In this document: positions 1 through 11,651 of the stretch, piece after piece
Layout of the letters: each line of letters starts with the position of its first letter
Position numbering within the stretch: the stretch's first letter is position 1
Assembly: GCA_963930655.1 (NCBI GenBank)
Contig: OZ005605.1
Coordinates: forward strand, 19,847,501-19,911,500
Length of the DNA stretch: 64,000 bases
Source of the DNA: Myrica gale
Lineage: Eukaryota; Streptophyta; Magnoliopsida; Fagales; Myricaceae
Direction of reading: 5' to 3'
Program-made: the position numbers and the translations under genes
Notes under the pieces: model-generated
The model's database searches: none
Told to the model about the DNA's origin: nothing
The model's input: the letters and a program-made list of their open reading frames with translations, nothing else

Positions 1-999
1 TACAGAAAGTATGACACAACAGAATCATATATATACTCAATATCCTAATTTCTTCACAACGTATAAAAATACTTAAATTGATATAATTAGTTGCAATTGA
101 GTTGCGATTTTTGTTGAAGCAAAGGAGGAGCCACGGCCACCTTTGATTTGGAGCGAGAAGCATGCGTGACATGGTTTTCTTGGAGTACTTTGAGTACGTA
201 GCTTTATAGGATTTGGTCAAGCTGCCATATTTTTATTTCAGGTTTCTTAATCATGTACGTTTCCTCGCCACTGTTTCCAATACCTAGCTACGTCATAAAT
301 ATTTCAAGACCCTGAGTGGTTTGCCCAAGCGCTGGCCCGTTAAGTAGCCAGGAAACTTCCTTGAGTTTGGAGGGTCCACTGCAGTACTAAATCAATTTCC
401 CCTTAATTTCAGATCTGCTATAATATTTGCATATACACTCTCACAAAACTAGACCTTATTCATTAATTCTTGAAAATTAAGTACTAACACATGGAATATT
501 GAGAACAGATATCTGTTAGCGACTGAGCTTCTATATTGATCATCCAGCTAATCCCCTCTTTGAAGCCACATTTCATGAGAAGGCTTGGACATCATAATTA
601 AGTTAATGATCACTACAAGACAAAAATTACCTAAGCATGCATAACCTAAAAAATTTTAAAAAGCTGAATTTGGACTTCTTATTAATTAGAACAAAGTCTG
701 GTTTTGCTTCCATCTTTCCTAGGCAAAGTCAATACCCGAACCTATTGCCCCTTGCAGGGTGGTGATTAATTTGCTCTTTTGCTGATCTCTTTATGATCCC
801 TAACAAATGTCACCACAAGACAAGGATTATAAGGTGCGTTCTTGACTTCTCTCTGTCTTGAACTTTGTACTACACATCACCATCCGTTTCTTCTCTTCCC
901 TTCCTTTGTTCCTTCTGCATTACAGACAACGAAAGAAAGTTAGTTCCTTTCCCGCTATGGTAATTAGGTTTAAGATCCGAGATGATACATAACAAACGA
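1..999. other. non-coding stretch downstream of the HD-ZIP IV gene
   Basis: AT-rich sequence with no open frame that looks like a gene on either strand. The short frames seen here have no recognisable domain and no splice-site support. No repeat ends were identified. Part of it could be 3' untranslated or flanking sequence of the minus-strand HD-ZIP gene that stops at 1398. Confidence 0.4.
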
Positions 1000-1000
1000 G

Positions 1001-1102
1001 GATTCATAGACATTATCATGATGTCTCTAGTACATATAGGTATATATAGATATATATATATACCTATATGTACTAGAGACATCATGATAATGTCTATGAA
1101 TC
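1001..1102. repeat. near-perfect 102-bp palindrome (51-bp arms, no loop)
   Basis: Positions 1001-1051 and 1052-1102 are reverse complements with a single mismatch (1049 against 1054). The centre is an AT dinucleotide run. Pairing continues slightly outward if one extra G at 1000 is allowed. It lies about 300 bp past the stop codon of the HD-ZIP IV gene, so it could be in its 3' UTR or just beyond. It could be a tiny foldback transposon, a template for a small-RNA hairpin, or a recent palindromic duplication. No target duplication was recognised. Confidence 0.9.
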
Positions 1103-1397
1103 TCAAATAGCTAGCAAGTGCTTTGGACAAAAACAACAAAAAGACATTCATTTTTTCAGGAAATGGGGGAAAAAAGACTCACGAACACCACCAACTCAAA
1201 TTACCCTTATGTCAAGAAAACAGACATTCCTAATTGTTCAATACTAAGAAACAAATGACAAGACATCCCAATATTTCAAACTCATACAACATAGTTTTTG
1301 TAAACCCATAAATGCTACGAAAACATGATTGTTCTGGTAATTAAACTGAGTTCATGAAGATTTTGCTTACCGTATGCCAAGGCTTGCCAATCAAACA

Positions 1398-4300
1398 TTA
1401 ATTCTCCGTCATCACTGCAGCCTTGATCCTTTCAACCGTGCACTTTATTAAACTATTCACTGTTGCTACAGAACCAAGAGAAAGTTTTGCCGTTGGAACT
1501 GAATCTACTAAGATCTGAAATGCGACCGTCAATAGAGAGCCACCAGACCCAACCTCAAGAATGCCTCCACCAGTACTATTGCCAGGCCCATCAGGCAGGA
1601 TAGCAAAACCTGATGGTAGAAGGGCCACGTAATCTGGATCACCCCCACTTAAGACGACATTCATGGCAACAATATCAACCGGTGCATAAATTACATATGA
1701 GCCGGTAGAATCAGTGCAACTCTCTTGTAGTATCAGCATATTGCTCTGACTGGAATTCGCGCTCTACATGTCATTGTGACATATAAACTTTAGTTTTATT
1801 GAAGAGAGGGTTTCCAGCACAAATTGTAACTTTAACTTTGATGAGATATATTAAGGGTAACCACGATATTTAGACGTTGCACAAACTCTGGAACTTACAT
1901 TTACTCGCAGTAAAGAGAGACAGTTTCCCGGATCACGACCATTCGCTATGTGTGTCATTTCCTGAACAACTCCTCCGTTCGAAAGGATATCCCACTGTAA
2001 ACAAGATCAACTGTGTGAGCCTGAAGGGTTGACATTCATATTCTATGTATATGCGTACTGGCCAGGGAAAATCACACGTGGTTCTCATGAGTTTTTTTTT
2101 GTTCATTTGTTTTATTAATACTAAACAGTATGAAAATGGTAAGGAAAGAATTACCGATAAACATCATGATCTGGTTAATAAGACTTCGGAATGGAGAACA
2201 AAGGTCTATGTTTTGCTTAATTCACAACTACTAAAGAGCCATTAGAAAGTAATTTTGACCTTATAAGAGAAAGATATGCAAATCATATTACCTCACTTCG
2301 GGAGTTTTCATCGCTAAGGAAATCAAAAACCCTCTTTGCTGGAACTGGGATCCAGAAGGAAGTCGCAGCGCTCAGCACAATACCAGGAGGCCTTCCTGGA
2401 TCATCCATACTCTTCCTGGTCATGACCCTTACGTCATCCGAACCTGTTGCTGATAAGGTTGTCCATGCGTGAGCAGTAGAAGCACCCACGCCAGCACAAA
2501 AACTCATCACCATTCTTTCTGCAAGCTTCAACATACTCTTCCTCCCTTCTATGCTTGTTATTACTGAAAGTAACAGTCAAATTAGAAAGAGCAGGAAAAA
2601 AATCAGGTGAAAGCATTTATACACTTCCAAGAACACTTCGCCAAAAAAGGAAAACAATTGGAGTACTTCTACCACATAGATCGCCTGCCGAAATGTTGCT
2701 GGCCATTGAACTTGCAAGACGTTCACATTGTCGATCTAACGTAGCCACCCAACGTTTAGCCCCAAAAGCAAGCCCTGAATTGACCAATGGTCTGTATATA
2801 CTGTGAACAGCTCTGTCATCTACTTCTACATGTTCGACCCACACAACCTGAAGCATCATGAAAGCATGGAATAATTAGTCGACTAATTTATCTATTTTAA
2901 AGGAAGTGGAGTACTTAAATGAGGTTTCAATATTACCTTTGAGTAGCCATTTGGCAATTCTTGGATCAAACAACCAGAAGGCCTTCTTCGACTCCTTGAA
3001 ATAGGACTAGGGTGTAAATTGTCCAGGGAAACATCAACAACTGCCCAAGTCCCGTCTGCGTGCTGTTTACAGTACCTTACAAAGTAATTCTCACGAGTTG
3101 GAACAAGCGGAGAAGGGACTTGGAATTCAGCTGTCATCTGTTGGAGAACATATATATATAGTTAGGCGCAAATCTTACATGTTCTTGCAAGGAAAGCTAA
3201 TTAGTTTCTTTTGAACATAGATTTAAGGGTAAATGGACTCTTTGGATATATACCACTTGCAAGGCTCCATTATAGTTCCCTGCCACTCCAGTTGATAGGA
3301 CCTCTAAAGTTGTTGCTCTTGAAACAATTCCACAAAACACAGTTGACCATCGTTTCTGAAGATAACATTGGTACAAGAAATGTTTCAAATATATTCGTAG
3401 TCTTCAGTTCGATATTCACTCAAGCTATAGATATAAAGTACCTACCACATCCATGAGAATCTCAATAAGGTTAATATGATTCATAATAACTACCGAAGAT
3501 TCCCTTGAAGCTTCTGATTTTAACCCCAACGGTTTGGGGCCAATTCCCCTTGGGAAAGTCCGCAGGTATTCTTCTTCATTCAGCATCTCCGTAGAGTTGT
3601 CAAAGGAAACCCACAAGGCCTCTCCAGCCTGAGCCATCCTTATTAGTTCTTCCATGGCTGCAACAGCAAGCTCAACAATCATGGGCTTATCAGCCTCCGT
3701 AGGCCCTGAAATTGACCTGAGGAGGTCATTCCCTCCATACATCTCCCCTACGAAGCCTGACTGTGCCCCAAAAGTCCCAACCCCATGATCAAGGGAGCGG
3801 GAAGGTGCATGCGACGAATGGTGAGAATATGAAGCTATAGGCTTGCCAACATATTTAGCCGCAATTCCAGATATCCTGTCAATCTGTAATCCACGAAACA
3901 ATCGCTTAAAATCACAAGCGTATTTCTTAAGAAACTGCATTGGTAACACAAATATTAATGCTGAAGGCATCATTCTGGCTTATACGGGTTTTTTGATTCT
4001 CGTATTACTACATGATCAAATATCAATATATATATATATAGTAAAATAAAAACAAGGCAACATAATCCATCCCATTACCTCTTCTCTTAAACGAGCATTC
4101 TCGACCCTCAAATGTTGCTCGTCAAATGACATCTCACCAAGAGCTGCTGGGCCTCCGCAGTTGGGGCATGTGGTATTGCTCAGGGCTTCCTTAAACCTAT
4201 TGTTCTCAGCACGAAGTTTTTCGTTCTCTGCCTTCAAAATTGCATTCTCATGGCGTTCATGTTGCGCCTACGACGGGAGAAATTTAGTCATTCGCACCTC

Positions 4301-4819
4301 AGTAGTAGCGTTAAAAAGAAATCCACGTCAGCATTTTGAACTCTTAAAAAACGTAAACAGCGTCGGAAACGCTGTGTATGCAAAACGTACCTTCATTTGG
4401 GTCCGTTTATTTTGAAACCAAAATTTGACTTGAAGAGGTTCTAACCCTAGCTGACGGCTCAGTTCCTTCCTTTGCTTGTCGTCTGGGTGGGGGCACTCCT
4501 TGAAGAAGCTGAGAAACAAAGTTCGAAACCATTAAACAATCCTATTACGCAGCAATAAGGGACATCTGATCTGTTTCAGTAATTGTGAGAATGCTTACGA
4601 TTCCATTTCCTGGATTTGACGCTGGGTATGGCGGTGGTAACGCTTCCTTTTGGCCCGTTGGTTGGGCTCTTGGTCTTCGCCGGAGGGAACATCCATGGTT
4701 TCCGTCCCTGATCTAGTCTCGAATTCGTCTTCTCTAATCCTTCCCAAATCATTTTCAGAGGATTTGGAGGTCATATCCAGCATATGATGGTGAGTATCGA
4801 ACATGTTTGGCTGAAACAT
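1398..4819 (-). CDS. PDF2: class IV HD-ZIP transcription factor, ATML1/PDF2 type
   Basis: DNA-binding regulator of epidermal (L1) cell identity in the nucleus. Ten coding exons, all bounded by GT/AG: 4819-4599, 4508-4391, 4267-4079, 3883-3446, 3355-3254, 3137-2937, 2847-2673, 2563-2292, 1994-1899, 1763-1398. Joined phases are consistent and give 725 residues; Arabidopsis ATML1/PDF2 are about 740-760. Order: acidic N-terminus, homeodomain about 57-113 (ending [14 protein letters not shown]), zipper-loop-zipper about 114-185 with the CPNCGG cysteine pair, START domain about 240-465, then the START-associated C-terminal domain. The start is the ATG giving MFQPNMFD, as in the family; an in-frame ATG 24 bases upstream lies in leader sequence. 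All exons are intact, so it looks functional. Arabidopsis carries a redundant ATML1/PDF2 pair and this cannot be assigned to one of them. Confidence 0.96.
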
Positions 4820-4856
4820 TGCAACTACTCTCAAATAAAACACTGTGCCTTTTAAT

Positions 4857-5518
4857 CTGCGAGGGAAATGGAAGCTAATTAAATAGTCGAAAGAAAATTA
4901 TGTGAACGATTTTGAGACCCGAATGCTATAATGAAAACGAATTTCTTGAACAGTAGAAAAGATTAGCCAAGGAAAAAAGAAGAAGAAAGGACTAACCACC
5001 AACCTCCAAATCCCAATACCACCCCCCCTCCCTCCCTAAAAAAGGGAAAGACAAAAAAGAGTACAGGAACTAGGAACTATTAATATGTATTTAGATAATA
5101 AATGGTAATAAATATTTTAGGGCTAGCCATCTGTGTCCCGTTGTTAAAGTTGGTATACATGTACTGGCAAGGCAGTAAATCTAATAACAATATATGCAAC
5201 TCTCTTTCCCATTCACATTTCCAACGACGGGAGGACTTCTCTTTGAGCTATTTTCACCAGGCTTAGACACTATTTCTAATGTAGTTGATCGCAAGTGTAT
5301 GTTAGATTTGATTAAAGCCCCTATCATGCAGATGTGAGTAATAGAAATGACTGAAAGGGTTCGGTTATTGTGCTGAAATGGTGAAATAAAGCTAAACCAG
5401 AAAAAACATGTCTATATTGCTTTAATCTTCAGCAGTCCTGGGAGTGGGAGAACATCTATGTGCCATGTAAAACTGGAAAGACGGGGGAAAAAGATCTAAA
5501 GGAAAAAGAAAAGTTAAC
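4857..5518 (-). other. probable 5' leader intron of the HD-ZIP IV gene
   Basis: On the minus strand a good donor (CAG/GTTAAC, exon ending at 5519) and an acceptor (CTCGCAG, exon resuming at 4856) bracket this stretch. The acceptor lies 37 bases before the start codon. Leader introns are known in ATML1/PDF2-type genes. Nothing coding is seen inside. cDNA would settle it. Confidence 0.5.
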
Positions 5519-5567
5519 CTGCAAATTGCTGCTAAGCCACAAAGATGACTGAAACCCCGCAGCCTAG

Positions 5568-5575
5568 CTATTTAT
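5568..5575 (-). promoter_or_regulatory. candidate TATA box of the HD-ZIP IV gene
   Basis: ATAAATAG on the minus strand, about 50 bases upstream of the proposed leader-intron donor. I saw no clear L1 box (TAAATGYA), the element expected in ATML1/PDF2 promoters. Confidence 0.3.
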
Positions 5576-6300
5576 GTTTTCCCCTATCTCACTCACCGGA
5601 AGCATTTTACGGCTGGCATATTCCAATCTCCCAATAACCCTAGACCATATACATCTCTATTTCAAACTCTCTCTCTCTCCCCCCCTCTCCTGTAAGGAGG
5701 TTGGGGTTTGGTGTCTTTAGTTGATGGTAGTGGTATTGGTTTTAAAACTAATACCACTACCAGTATAGAGATGTAATAGTAGCAATAATAGTAGCAAGAC
5801 TAATAAAACTATACATGTATCAGTCTGATTAAAACTAATAGTAGCAATACATGTATCAGAAGGGCGAAGATTACTGTTTCGGGCGTCCAAAAGTCTTCAA
5901 CCTTCGCGCTCTTACGTGCCAAAAGACTAGATTGTGCACCAAAAGTAGCAGGAAAGAGTTGGTTTGGAAGGGTGGAGGACTGGTGTTAATCTTTTAGCGC
6001 ATGATGATGTGTTCTGACGGTATAAAAGGTATAAGAAGAAAGCGGTGGCGAAGATGAGAAAGAAAACGGCACAAGGAGAGAGAAACGGACGAAGAAAAAG
6101 AGAAGATAAAGTCAAGTGTGTGTGAGAGAGAGAGATAAATATATTCTCGGAGGGGGTGAGACAAGGGACGAAGTAAAGGAAACAGGTGGAGAGGATGTGG
6201 CAACGAGGAGTTATTGCACAGCGTTCTGAGGATGTAATAACATTTATGGAGGAAGGGCAAGGTGTAATTGCGAGCGAGAGAGATGAGGTGATAATGATAT
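5576..6300. other. promoter-side spacer with simple sequence and a small hairpin
   Basis: Contains a CT-rich run near 5670-5695, an 18-bp inverted repeat with no loop at 5726-5761 (one mismatch), reiterated AATAGTAGCAA-type words around 5780-5850, and a GA-rich tract near 6120-6140. Open frames here are low-complexity and not gene-like. It is probably upstream regulatory DNA of the HD-ZIP gene. Confidence 0.4.
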
Positions 6301-6309
6301 TAAAATTAA

Positions 6310-6713
6310 GGAAATTTAACAATTTAGTCCTTGTGTTTTGACTCTTTTAACAGTTTAGTCTTTAAATTTTAAATTTTAAATTTAAAGTCCTTAAGTTTCA
6401 TACTTTTGACAAAGAGGTCATTCCGTCAGTCTACCGTCCATATGCTTAACGGAGCTCTCTGACACGTCAGCAATTTGAAGCGGTCGACCGCTACATGAAG
6501 AGGTCGACCGCTTCATGTAGAGGTCGACCGCTCATATTTTACACATATACCCGGTCGACCGCTATATGCTCTGTTAAGCATATGGACGACAAACTGACGG
6601 ATGGGCTTCATTGTCAAAAGTATGAAACCTAAGGGTTTTAAATTTAAAATTTAAAATTCAAGGACTAAACTGTTAAAAGGGTCAAAACCCAAGGACTAAA
6701 TTGTCAATTTCCC
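6310..6713. mobile_element. 404-bp Mutator-like foldback MITE with perfect 9-bp TSD
   Basis: The direct repeat TAAAATTAA at 6301-6309 and 6714-6722 flanks long inverted arms starting GGAAATTTAACAATTTAG on the left and, read inward from the right, GGGAAATTGACAATTTAG. A 9-bp duplication with long terminal inverted repeats is typical of the Mutator superfamily. The arms carry reiterated TTTAGTCCTT modules. The centre holds four copies of a GGTCGACC palindrome (about 6480-6491, 6501-6511, 6521-6531, 6551-6561). There is no coding capacity, so it is non-autonomous. It shares its ends with the larger element at 16107-17659. Confidence 0.9.
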
Positions 6714-6722
6714 TAAAATTAA

Positions 6723-7254
6723 CTCTCCCAAACTTTCAACAATTTTCCCTGCCTCGAACTGGGTATTTCTTTTTCTTTTCTTTTTTACTTTTCTCTTTAT
6801 AAGAAGGGAAATACAGGCAATCAGCCTGTGCAACTGCCACCTCTAAATATTTTGTCTCATTTTCTTTATCACTTCTCCTTTCTTCTTTACCTCTGTTTCG
6901 GGGTAAATTTATGCTATGGAAGTACAACACAAATTACTTCTATCAAGTATTGAATCTCAAGTCCCATGTTACTTAAAAAAAAAAGTATTGAATCTCAAGT
7001 ATCAAAGGATTTACTTCACCATGGTAATATTCTTTCTAAGATCTATAATTTTAGGGCTTTCCACGACAGCTACTGTATGTCGCTGATAGTAATGGATTGC
7101 AAATACCATGCATGTACTGGGAAGAGCGCAACGAAGGACACGATTTATCCTGTAACCACGTAGGCGGTCGGCGTTAAATTAAGCTGCAAAAAAGCGATCC
7201 TTCCATGCTCTTTGAGAGTTTTTTTTCGTTTTTATTTATTCAAAACTATTTTTT
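6723..7254. other. spacer between two transposons
   Basis: AT-rich with T/C-rich low-complexity sequence near 6765-6900. No gene, RNA or repeat ends were recognised. Confidence 0.35.
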
Positions 7255-7262
7255 AGTTTTTC

Positions 7263-8600
7263 ACATGGGCGGATCTAGGGGTGCGTGCGGGGTGGCCGCC
7301 CCCATTAGCTCCAAACATTCTTTGCAAAAAAAAATTTTGGTTATTAAGAAGTATGCCCGCCCCCACTGCCCAGCTGTCCCGGCCTGCTTCCAAGCCTTGG
7401 GTGGATCTAGGGGGTGCGGGCAGGGGCGGTCGCACCCCATTAGCTCCAAAAATTCTTTGCAAAAAATTTTTTTGGTTATTAAGAAGTAGGCCCGCCCCCA
7501 CTGCCCAGCTGCCCCGGCCTGCTTCCAAGGCCAGTGGGGGTGGGACTGGGCCAGCGAGGGCACACCCACTGGCCCAATCCGTGTTGCTTAATTGCTTAAA
7601 TTTTTTTTTTAAATAAGAGGGTGAAATCACTCTGTTTTACCCTTTGATTTTTTTTAAAAAAAAAATTACTCACGCCTCTCTCTCTCTCACTTTGCGATCT
7701 CTCTGTTTCTCCCTCAGCCCTCACGCCTCAGCAGTCCCTCTCACTAGTCCATTATCACTTTAACTGCACTAATACATAAATTATGTAGGTCCTCACTAAT
7801 TTATCATTTGCCAATTAGAAAGGAAAGTACAGGAATATTGTTTTTGATTAATCTAATTTATTACTGAGATTATTTTTTAACGAGAAATAGCTGAGTGCAC
7901 CAATACTTTTTGACAGAAGAAGATTCTTTATCTTCATATAGGCATCAAACTCCATAATTATTGATGAGTGTTAAGAATTGTCTTCCTCATATGCTGATGG
8001 GCATTTTGTTTTGTTTTGTTCTTTTTAGATAATGGATATATTTTTGATAAAAAAAAGCCACAAAGCATGGAGTCGTCTAATACTCCTAATGTGAATACTA
8101 CTTCTAATGAGGATTCTAGTTCAAAAAGATCTCGCCCTTTGTTGAGTTCGGATGATATTATTTCTGACCTAGGGTTGCGTAAATCTATTGATTTGTGCAG
8201 CACAGACCACACTTGCAATCATTAAAGACATTGGGGATGAATTTTTTTGTCTTATGGTTGATGAGTCTCAAGATAGTTCAATGAAGGAGCAAATGAAAAT
8301 GATTTTGAGATATGTGAACAAAAGTGGATAGGTGATTGAACGGTTTCTTGGTGTGGAACATGTTACTGACACATGCTACCAGTCTTTAAAAACTGCAATA
8401 AATAAATTATTTGCAAGACACGGGTTATAAATTGTTTCTTGGTATGGATAAGTGTATTTCATTATTTTTAATATTTTTAGTTCTTAATTTGCGATATTGT
8501 AATTTTAAGACATTTTTTACGTTATGTGGGAAATTTTTTTTTGGTCATTTACCCTTAGAAATTCGACCCCCCTCATTCTATATCCTAGATACGCCACTGC
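7263..8600 (+). mobile_element. degraded hAT element (TTF-finger/DUF4371 type)
   Basis: Imperfect 8-bp flanking repeat AGTTTTTC / AGTTCTTC (7255-7262, 8601-8608) and inverted ends built on GGCGGATCTAGG / GGCGTATCTAGG. Inside, about 8040-8215 encodes the N-terminal stretch of a TTF-finger hAT transposase, starting MDIFLIKK after an intron-like acceptor and shifted in an A-run. From about 8215 the frame resembles the DUF4371 region (IIKDIGDEF, MVDESQDSSMKEQM) and hits a stop before VIERFLGVEHV. The segment between them and the C-terminal half are deleted, so it is dead. Positions 7265-7540 hold a duplicated GC-rich unit of about 145 bp. Confidence 0.75.
7265..7540. repeat. tandem duplication of a ~145-bp GC-rich unit
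   Basis: Two neighbouring copies begin at GGCGGATCTAGGGG / GGTGGATCTAGGGG and end at CCCGGCCTGCTTCCAAG. They lie in the left terminal region of the hAT element and therefore duplicate one transposon end. The overlapping frames here on both strands are a by-product of the repeat. Confidence 0.85.
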
Positions 8601-8608
8601 AGTTCTTC

Positions 8609-9478
8609 GCTTATTTTTGTTATAACATTTATGATGTGAAGTACATATACAAAACTATCGAACCAGTATGTGGTCAGCACGAGACGGCTCTAGAGGGAAC
8701 ATAACTTATATATAGCTATTAAACAATAAACATGACTTATAGGTACTATAGAAACATAACTTATAGTTATTAAACAATGAACCTATTATGATGAGATTAT
8801 ATTAATATCTGAACATTAGGTCATGGCTGAATGGAATTATGTTCGATCGTCAGCACCCCAATGAACATGTACTTCAATCACATTTACTGTATAACAAAGG
8901 TAGTCTCTAAATAATATATTAAACCTATTAAACATAGTGAACTCCAATCTTTGCTCTAGCATATTGAGGACGTATTATAATTAATTTGTTTCTTAAAATA
9001 TAGCGCTCCTCAAATTCTTTCTTTCTTCTTTTCCTTTTGTTTCCTAATAATTGGTTTTGGCCCACTTTAGAATTAAATCACGCTTAAAATCACCCTAACC
9101 CAAATCCTAAATCTATGAAGGGCCGGTGATCGTGATTTCAATCTTTTTTTTCCTCCTTTTCCTAAGGAATGAGACGTACGTAATTCAATAATTGATTCAT
9201 ACTTCAACACGTCCCTTTTTGTGTATATATATTAGCCGGCATTTGTTCTTAACAAAATATAGAACATTGACTAATTGATCAAAATTCTAAATAATTACAT
9301 ATAGGTCCTAATCTTCAAAACAATGTGTTGAAAACTTAGATAGATCACCGTGTGAGGTGATAATTAATTTATATTGCAGTACCGTTCGCCATGCATTATC
9401 ATGAAAAAGTACTTCATGTGGACTATAGGCTATAGCATGGTTAGCTGGTCCACACCGGATTGACGAGTACTGAAGGAT
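8609..9478. other. AT-rich spacer
   Basis: No gene recognised. Around 8700-8785 the words ACATAACTTATA and TATTAAACAAT recur, suggesting a small degenerate tandem duplication. Confidence 0.35.
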
Positions 9479-9483
9479 ATTTC

Positions 9484-10688
9484 TGTAATACTCCGTCCCG
9501 AAAAAGGTGTTAAGTGAGTGATTTGAATTTTAAATGAAGAGATAGAGTTTAATCCTATTTTTTATTTTTGGATAGATGTTGAATCGTATTTTTGAATTTA
9601 AAGATATTGATATGGAGATGTGATCTATATTTGAATTTAAAATTTTGAATAGAGATTTGATCTTGGGTTTGAATTTGAAGGTTAATATAAGGATTGATAA
9701 ATATTATTCTTATATTTGAATTTGAAAGATATGGATAGAGGTATGTTTAAATTTTAAAAGTTGAAAAGATTGATGTTAATAAATAGTTGCAGAGAATGTA
9801 TATTGGAGACCAAAATTTGGATTGAGGTGGTGGATTTAGGTTCTGAGAGATTGTTCGACAATTATTGGAGACGCTTTAAGGATTAATTAAGAGTTTGAGG
9901 TAAGTGGTTCTTCAATGAGATTTTAAACGTGCACTGTATTTTATATGGTTTTAATATATTATTTGGGGAACTGAACAAATTTTGGATAAAATGAGATTGC
10001 CATGATTTTGTGAAACTCAATTGAAAAATTTATAACTTATTTTGGTGAACATACTATGAAAATTGTCTTTGCACTGATGATATATCTTTATGGTCTGTGT
10101 GGCCAGTTTGATACCCTTCCTGGTATTTGGAGGTCTGTGTGGCCTAAAGGTCTGTATGACCATTGGTGATTTCCCTATATTGCTCAACCTTGGATATTTT
10201 TGTTATAAACTTGTATTTTTGGATTTGGTATGGCTCACGATATTTTATTTTGGATTTCGGTTATTGTGATAAAATTGTCTTTTCCCCAACCTCATTGACT
10301 TGCTACTTACTGAGCTAGTCGTAGCTCACCACTTATTCTCATATTTTTCAAAGTTGACAGAATTAGAGAAGTTCGAGGAGATGCAGATAGATTTGTATTT
10401 CGAATGTGTGTTTTGCAAGCGTACTTTTGGAGATTAATGTTAGGAAATTCGATATTGTATTATTTTGGGAGATCTTCATCGATATTGGAAATATCGGATA
10501 TGCTAATGTAAATTTTTAGGGCTCATATTGATATTTTTGGATCTTTTTACGATTTATGAATATTTTGATGAGGTTGTAGAAAATATAGTTTTGGAATATA
10601 GAGACCTAGATAAATGATTATACATGGTGAAAAAGCCTTATTTTATATGGAAATCTATCAGTATGGAGTTTGAGCCTGAGGCGTTACA
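9484..10688 (+). mobile_element. LTR 1 of a tandem LTR-retrotransposon cluster (gypsy-like)
   Basis: Starts TGTAATACTCCGTCCCG and ends GGCGTTACA, with inverted TGTAA/TTACA tips. It is followed two bases later by TGGTATCAGAGC (10691-10702), the initiator-tRNA-Met primer-binding site. About 1.2 kb. Ends of this form recall Tekay-type chromoviruses (from memory). Flank ATTTC (9479-9483) against CTTTC after LTR 3 matches at 4 of 5 bases. Confidence 0.85.
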
Positions 10689-11271
10689 GATGGTATCAGA
10701 GCATAGGTTTGTGATTCTGTAGACTCTTAGGAAGATTTTGATTGAAGTCCGAGCATAGGTTGTGATATGTGGTAACTCTATTGATTTTCAGAAGCATTTT
10801 GATTGAAGTCGGATTATAGATTTAAATTTGGAAGAGATTTAAAACTTGATAATTCTATTACGGATAAGAGCTAAACTAGTTATGTTCTTGTTTTGAGGAT
10901 ATTGATGTTGATCTTAGTTTAGGCTTGGATATTGTATGAGTTTGAGTTTTAGGCTTGAATTGTGTTAATGAAAAAAATTGTGAGGTGATTTGGTATGATC
11001 AGAGTGTGCAGCAGAAGCATGAATGATTTGTGATTTATGTTATGTTTGTGTTGAAAAATTTTTGGTATTGAGTTTAGTGAAATAGTGAAGGGAGAGGTAA
11101 TTTTTTATATTTTTTGATGGGAGAGAGATTATATTGTAGTATTTTATTGTGAGTTGGTGAAATATTTTGTGAATTTTTTGGTGCAAACGCACCCTTAGTT
11201 TGTTAATTGATTTATTCTTTGTGGAAGGTGCCATAAATTTCAAGGACAAAATTTCTTTAAGGAGGGGAGAT
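10689..11271 (+). mobile_element. internal region 1 of the LTR cluster, non-coding
   Basis: Runs from the primer-binding site (10691-10702) to a polypurine tract (AAGGAGGGGAGA, about 11259-11270). Only about 580 bp, with no gag or pol frame, so the element is non-autonomous. It carries a nested MITE (11038-11194). Confidence 0.85.
11038..11194. mobile_element. 157-bp TTA-type MITE nested in the LTR element
   Basis: Flanked by TTA on both sides (11035-11037, 11195-11197). The parallel internal region 2 reads straight across this point (around 12000) without it, so the empty site is present in the same window. A 3-bp TTA duplication suits a PIF/Harbinger (Tourist-like) MITE. The termini match GGGTGCGTTTG loosely. 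Relatives lie at 29710-29908, 54603-54735 and 58959-59023. Confidence 0.8.
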
Positions 11272-11651
11272 TATAATATCTCGTCACGAAAAATGTGTTA
11301 AGTGAGTAATTCGAATTTTAAACGAAGAGATAAGGCTTAATCCCATTTTTTATTTTTGGATAGAGGTTGAATCGTATTTTTGAATTTAAAGATACTAATA
11401 TGGAGATGTGATCTATATTTGAATTTAAAAGTTTGAATAGTCATCGATATTGGAAATATCGGATATGCTAATGTAAATTTTTAGGACTCAGATTGATATT
11501 TTTGGATTTTTTACGATTTATGAATATTTTGATGAGGTTGTAGAAAATATAGTTTTGGAATATTGGACCTAGATAAATGATTATACATGGTGAAAAAGCC
11601 TTATTTTATATGAAAATCTATCCGTATGGAGTTTGGGCCTGAGGCGTTACA
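11272..11651 (+). mobile_element. LTR 2 of the cluster, internally deleted
   Basis: Begins TATAATATCTCG (start base mutated from TG) and ends GGCGTTACA, followed by a second primer-binding site TGGTATCAGAGC (11654-11665). After about 11440 it jumps to sequence matching LTR 1 from about 10467, so roughly 0.8 kb is missing. Confidence 0.8.

Noticed and set aside
5927-6322. 131-codon minus-strand frame
   Set aside because: Translation of a GA/CT-rich tract that runs into the MITE boundary; no gene features.
7253-7630. Overlapping frames on both strands with repeated protein segments
   Set aside because: The repeat is the tandemly duplicated hAT transposon end, not a repeat protein.
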